A DNA stretch of 8,057 nt from CAYINU01 sp964364855 (GTDB lineage: Bacteria; Margulisbacteria; Marinamargulisbacteria; CAYINU01), in the NCBI GenBank assembly GCA_964364855.1, contig CAYINU010000077.1, forward strand, positions 1 to 8,057, in the 5' to 3' direction. Shown here one piece after another: positions 6,012-8,057 of this stretch; positions within the stretch are counted from its first letter, which is position 1, and every line of letters begins with the position of its first letter. The notes beneath the pieces were generated by a model. That model was not told where the DNA came from. It made no database searches and saw nothing but the letters and a program-made list of their open reading frames with translations. Made by a program: the position numbers and the translations under genes.

Positions 6012-7084
6012 GAGCGGGTTTTGACTTGATCCTGTTTCATCTTTTTCAGCTTGTAGCGATAGGCATCAAAAACCTGGCCCAGTTTTTTGGAGTACATGCC
6101 GGACTCGATAAAACTCACCCCTATGGGGAAACGCTGTTGAAGGCGAAAGCCCATCTTTTCGGCGATTTCGGCCAGTCGGACCTCGGTTAGCGGGGGCTGG
6201 TCCGGAAACAGCAACGGATTACCGGCGGTAATACGTCCCAAGTCGCGGATACCGACCTTGATAAAATCTTCAATATTGGGATTGAGCTCGAGTGGAACAG
6301 TAACCTTAATATCGGCAGGAAGGATGCTCATGGCCTGTTCAACCGCGTTTAACATATCGGCTTTTGACGGCGGCTTTTTGGTTGACCAGGGTGTTCCTTT
6401 TTGCGGAACAAAATTTTGAATCAGGACTTCGTGGACGTGCTTGTATTGGTTATGTAGTTTGGCAATTTCTTGCAGCACGTGTTTGCGGTGGGAATTACTT
6501 TCGCCAATGCCCACCATCACACCCGTAATGGCCGGAAAACGCAACCTGCCCGCCCACTCCAGGCTGCGAAGCCGGGACTCCAGACGCTTGCCCGGGGAAT
6601 TGGCATAGACCGTCTCGGCCTGGCTGTCATCCACCGAATCCAGCATGATTTTGACCGCGGCACACATTTCGGACATGCGTTGCAGCTCAACCGGGGTCAA
6701 AAATCCCACCTCAAGCACGGGGATCAATCCTTCCAAAAAAGAGAGTTCGGCAACCGTATACATGTATTCCAAATAAGATTTAAATCCCCACAGATCGAGC
6801 ATCGCCCGGATATGGGGAATTTTATCGGGGCGCTCGCCTGCCGCGAACAGCACCTCACGAGCACCGGCGGAACGGGCGCTTTTGGATACTTTGATCGTAG
6901 AATAGGGCACGGTAAGGTTGTCCTTACGATGAAAGGCACAGTACGGACAGTCATTGCGACAGGTCCGAGATAAAATAATGGTCAGCGATTTGGAATAGGT
7001 TAAGACGTCCGGATCGGTTTCGCCGATTACCGGAATATCTTCCTCCGAATCGCGTTTATTGCCCAACGCGTATCCAACAACCAA
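6008..7084 (-). CDS. cofG: CofG-type radical SAM protein (Fo synthase subunit 1 family)
   Basis: The 358-residue product carries the radical SAM cluster motif C42-x3-C46-x2-C49 (CRNDCPYC). CofG-type runs follow: LFAAGERPDKIP (79-90), YLEYMYTVAELSFLEGLIP (104-122), ANSPGKRLESRL (161-172), AGRLRFPAITGVMVGIGES (178-196), HEVLIQNFVPQKGTPW (218-233) and a GIRDLGRITAGNPLLFP run (278-294). In the known pathway CofG works with CofH, using tyrosine and a ribityl-diaminouracil, to make the 7,8-didemethyl-8-hydroxy-5-deazariboflavin core of F420. No cofH or other F420 gene is in this window, so the real substrate is open. The start is a TTG at 7084, with AGGGGGG 5 bases upstream and about 30 residues before the motif, as in family members. 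It is the first gene of the minus-strand operon and its TGA overlaps the next gene by 4 bp. Confidence 0.85.
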   Translation of the reverse strand: MVVGYALGNKRDSEEDIPVIGETDPDVLTYSKSLTIILSRTCRNDCPYCAFHRKDNLTVPYSTIKVSKSARSAGAREVLFAAGERPDKIPHIRAMLDLWGFKSYLEYMYTVAELSFLEGLIPVLEVGFLTPVELQRMSEMCAAVKIMLDSVDDSQAETVYANSPGKRLESRLRSLEWAGRLRFPAITGVMVGIGESNSHRKHVLQEIAKLHNQYKHVHEVLIQNFVPQKGTPWSTKKPPSKADMLNAVEQAMSILPADIKVTVPLELNPNIEDFIKVGIRDLGRITAGNPLLFPDQPPLTEVRLAEIAEKMGFRLQQRFPIGVSFIESGMYSKKLGQVFDAYRYKLKKMKQDQVKTRS

Positions 7085-7149
7085 CGGGACCCCCCTATTT
7101 CTCCGCTTCGTGCGTGTAAAACCGAACCCAAACGAACGCTGCTTCGAAC

Positions 7150-7179
7150 TTTACAAGTGACCAACGAATATACCATACT
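7150..7179 (+). promoter_or_regulatory. Candidate promoter for alr
   Basis: TTTACA (7150-7155, five of six to the -35 consensus) and CATACT (7174-7179, four of six to the -10) are 18 bases apart, some 40 bases before the alr start. The match is moderate and made by eye. The 20 bases directly before the alr ATG are pyrimidine-rich and have no Shine-Dalgarno sequence. Confidence 0.3.
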
Positions 7180-7195
7180 TATCAGCAAAGTTAAA
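7167..7195 (-). promoter_or_regulatory. Candidate sigma70-type promoter for the flagellar operon
   Basis: On the minus strand, TATATT (7172-7167) has an upstream TG in the extended -10 position (TGG at 7175-7173). It is preceded, 17 bases upstream, by a weak -35, TTTAAC (7195-7190). It would give a leader of roughly 75 bases before the TTG start at 7084. It is the best match in the 134 bp region between cofG and alr. It overlaps the candidate alr promoter on the other strand, so the two directions could compete. Found by eye only. Confidence 0.4.
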
Positions 7196-7218
7196 CTAGC
7201 GACCCTTCCCTTAATACT

Positions 7219-8057
7219 ATGGCTTTTACAAGCAGCGTCCCCAATCTCGAAATCAATCTCAAAAAATTCCGTCATTCGCTGTCTGATATTCAGTCCAAAA
7301 TTGGGCCGAACCGGCGCATCATGTTGTCGGTCAAAGCAAATGCGTACGGGCACGGGGCCGTACCCATGGCCAAAGCCGCGGTGCCACAGGTGGCCATGTT
7401 TGGCATTGCCCACCTTGAAGAAGCCATTGCCTTGCGCAATGCCAACATTCAAACCCCGATTTTAGCCCTTTCTGCCCTGCCACTAGATAATTTTGCCACC
7501 GCAAGAAACATCAGCGTCATCCATACCCTCTACAATTTGGACTACGCACGCGCCCTTGATGCGTTCTCGGTGAGTCATCCAACCGCTGTCCATATTAAGG
7601 TGGACACCGGCATGGGGCGTCTCGGCTTTTTGCCAGATCAGCTACGCCGGGAATTGCCCGACCTGCTGGACCTGAAGCACCTGTACATCGCAGGTCTATA
7701 TACCCATTTTTCGCGGGCCGATTTCCCAAACGACCCTTATACGTTGCAGCAAATTGAACGTTTTGATGCCCTGCTGGCTGACATTCGCCATCAGCTGCCG
7801 CGGGATCTGATTGTCCATGCGGCCAATTCGGGAGGCATCCAAAACTACCCCCAAGCCTATTACGACATGGTGCGTCCGGGATTGATGGCCTACAAGGGCA
7901 TTCAGGTGCTGTCTGCACGCATCACTGAAATTCGTGACCTGCCCGCAGGCTACAACGTCGGCTATTTGACCACCTACACCACCGCAGGGCCTAGCCACGT
8001 CGCCGTCGTTCATGCCGGGTATGCCGATGGCGTTCCGGTGAGCTTGTCCAACAAGGG
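7219..8057 (+). CDS. alr: Alanine racemase (3' end beyond window)
   Basis: Alr is a PLP enzyme that interconverts L- and D-alanine for peptidoglycan synthesis in the cytoplasm. The first 279 residues are present. The PLP-lysine motif is SVKANAYGHG (K39, Y43). HIKVDTGMGRLG (125-136) contains the conserved K127 and R134. YTHFSRAD (161-168), HAANSGG (200-206), MVRPG (217-221, R219) and AGYADG (266-271) follow. The tyrosine of AGYADG (Y268) corresponds to the second catalytic base from the partner subunit. The N-terminal barrel is complete and the C-terminal beta domain is cut. Between RPGLMAY and LSARITEI the segment is shorter than in most Alr proteins, so a loop seems reduced. ATG 7219 is the only possible start, since a TAA in frame lies at 7192-7194. 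No Shine-Dalgarno is visible. It is divergent from the flagellar operon and probably independent of it. Confidence 0.95.
   Translation, partial: MAFTSSVPNLEINLKKFRHSLSDIQSKIGPNRRIMLSVKANAYGHGAVPMAKAAVPQVAMFGIAHLEEAIALRNANIQTPILALSALPLDNFATARNISVIHTLYNLDYARALDAFSVSHPTAVHIKVDTGMGRLGFLPDQLRRELPDLLDLKHLYIAGLYTHFSRADFPNDPYTLQQIERFDALLADIRHQLPRDLIVHAANSGGIQNYPQAYYDMVRPGLMAYKGIQVLSARITEIRDLPAGYNVGYLTTYTTAGPSHVAVVHAGYADGVPVSLSNK

Noticed and set aside
6470..6973. Plus-strand open frame of 167 codons opposite the CofG gene
   Set aside because: It is the shadow of a strongly supported radical SAM gene, with His/Arg-rich low-information sequence and no binding site.
1..7084. Non-flagellar type III secretion (injectisome) instead of flagellum
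   Set aside because: FliM with a middle domain, a FliN of flagellar type and a FliO are flagellum-specific. No injectisome-only component is seen.
7179..7186. GCTGATAA on the minus strand, seven of eight to the sigma28 (FliA) -10 element
   Set aside because: No TAAA-type -35 lies about 15 bases upstream, so a flagellar sigma28 promoter is not supported.
7595..8013. Minus-strand open frames opposite alr
   Set aside because: Alr motifs on the plus strand are unmistakable. The minus frames have no recognisable pattern.

Overview
The window carries most of a flagellar export/switch operon from a diderm bacterium. It is read on the minus strand, from about 7084 down through the left edge, and a divergent alanine racemase gene (alr) runs off the right edge. 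A diderm host is inferred from three features: FliP has a cleavable signal peptide, two further Sec-exported proteins lie in the operon, and a repeat of the 'PAKAGIQ…PAFAG' palindrome type is present. I cannot name the taxon. The gene order (fliK-like, secreted protein, fliM, parA-like, fliN, fliO, fliP, secreted protein, fliQ) is not the textbook proteobacterial one, so an uncultivated or poorly studied lineage is plausible, but that is inference.

Layout on the minus strand, in transcription order: a CofG-type radical SAM protein (7084-6008); a short FliK-like protein (6011-5286); an uncharacterised exported Q/M-rich protein (5293-4466); FliM with a long acidic C-terminal tail (4476-3232); a ParA/Soj-type ATPase (3235-2495); FliN (2502-2086); a minimal FliO (2089-1853); FliP (1878-1021) with a palindromic repeat inserted in frame in its signal-peptide region; an uncharacterised exported protein (1011-55); and the first codons of a probable fliQ (41-1). 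Nearly all junctions overlap by 4, 8, 11 or 26 bp, and the only gaps are 9 and 13 bp. This indicates one polycistronic, translationally coupled unit.

How the genes fit together: FliM and FliN build the cytoplasmic switch/C-ring. FliO, FliP and FliQ assemble the export gate in the inner membrane. FliK-like proteins measure hook length and switch export specificity. The ParA ATPase is a candidate for positioning or counting these assemblies. The two exported proteins could be periplasmic parts or assembly factors of the same machine. The radical SAM gene belongs by family to deazaflavin (F420/Fo) synthesis and has no evident link to flagella.

The 134 bp divergent region (7085-7218) holds candidate promoters for both directions. 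No tRNA, rRNA, CRISPR array or transposase gene was seen. The most notable observations are the in-frame repeat that seems to have rebuilt the FliP signal peptide, the ParA gene between fliM and fliN, and the two unknown exported proteins at fixed places in the operon.
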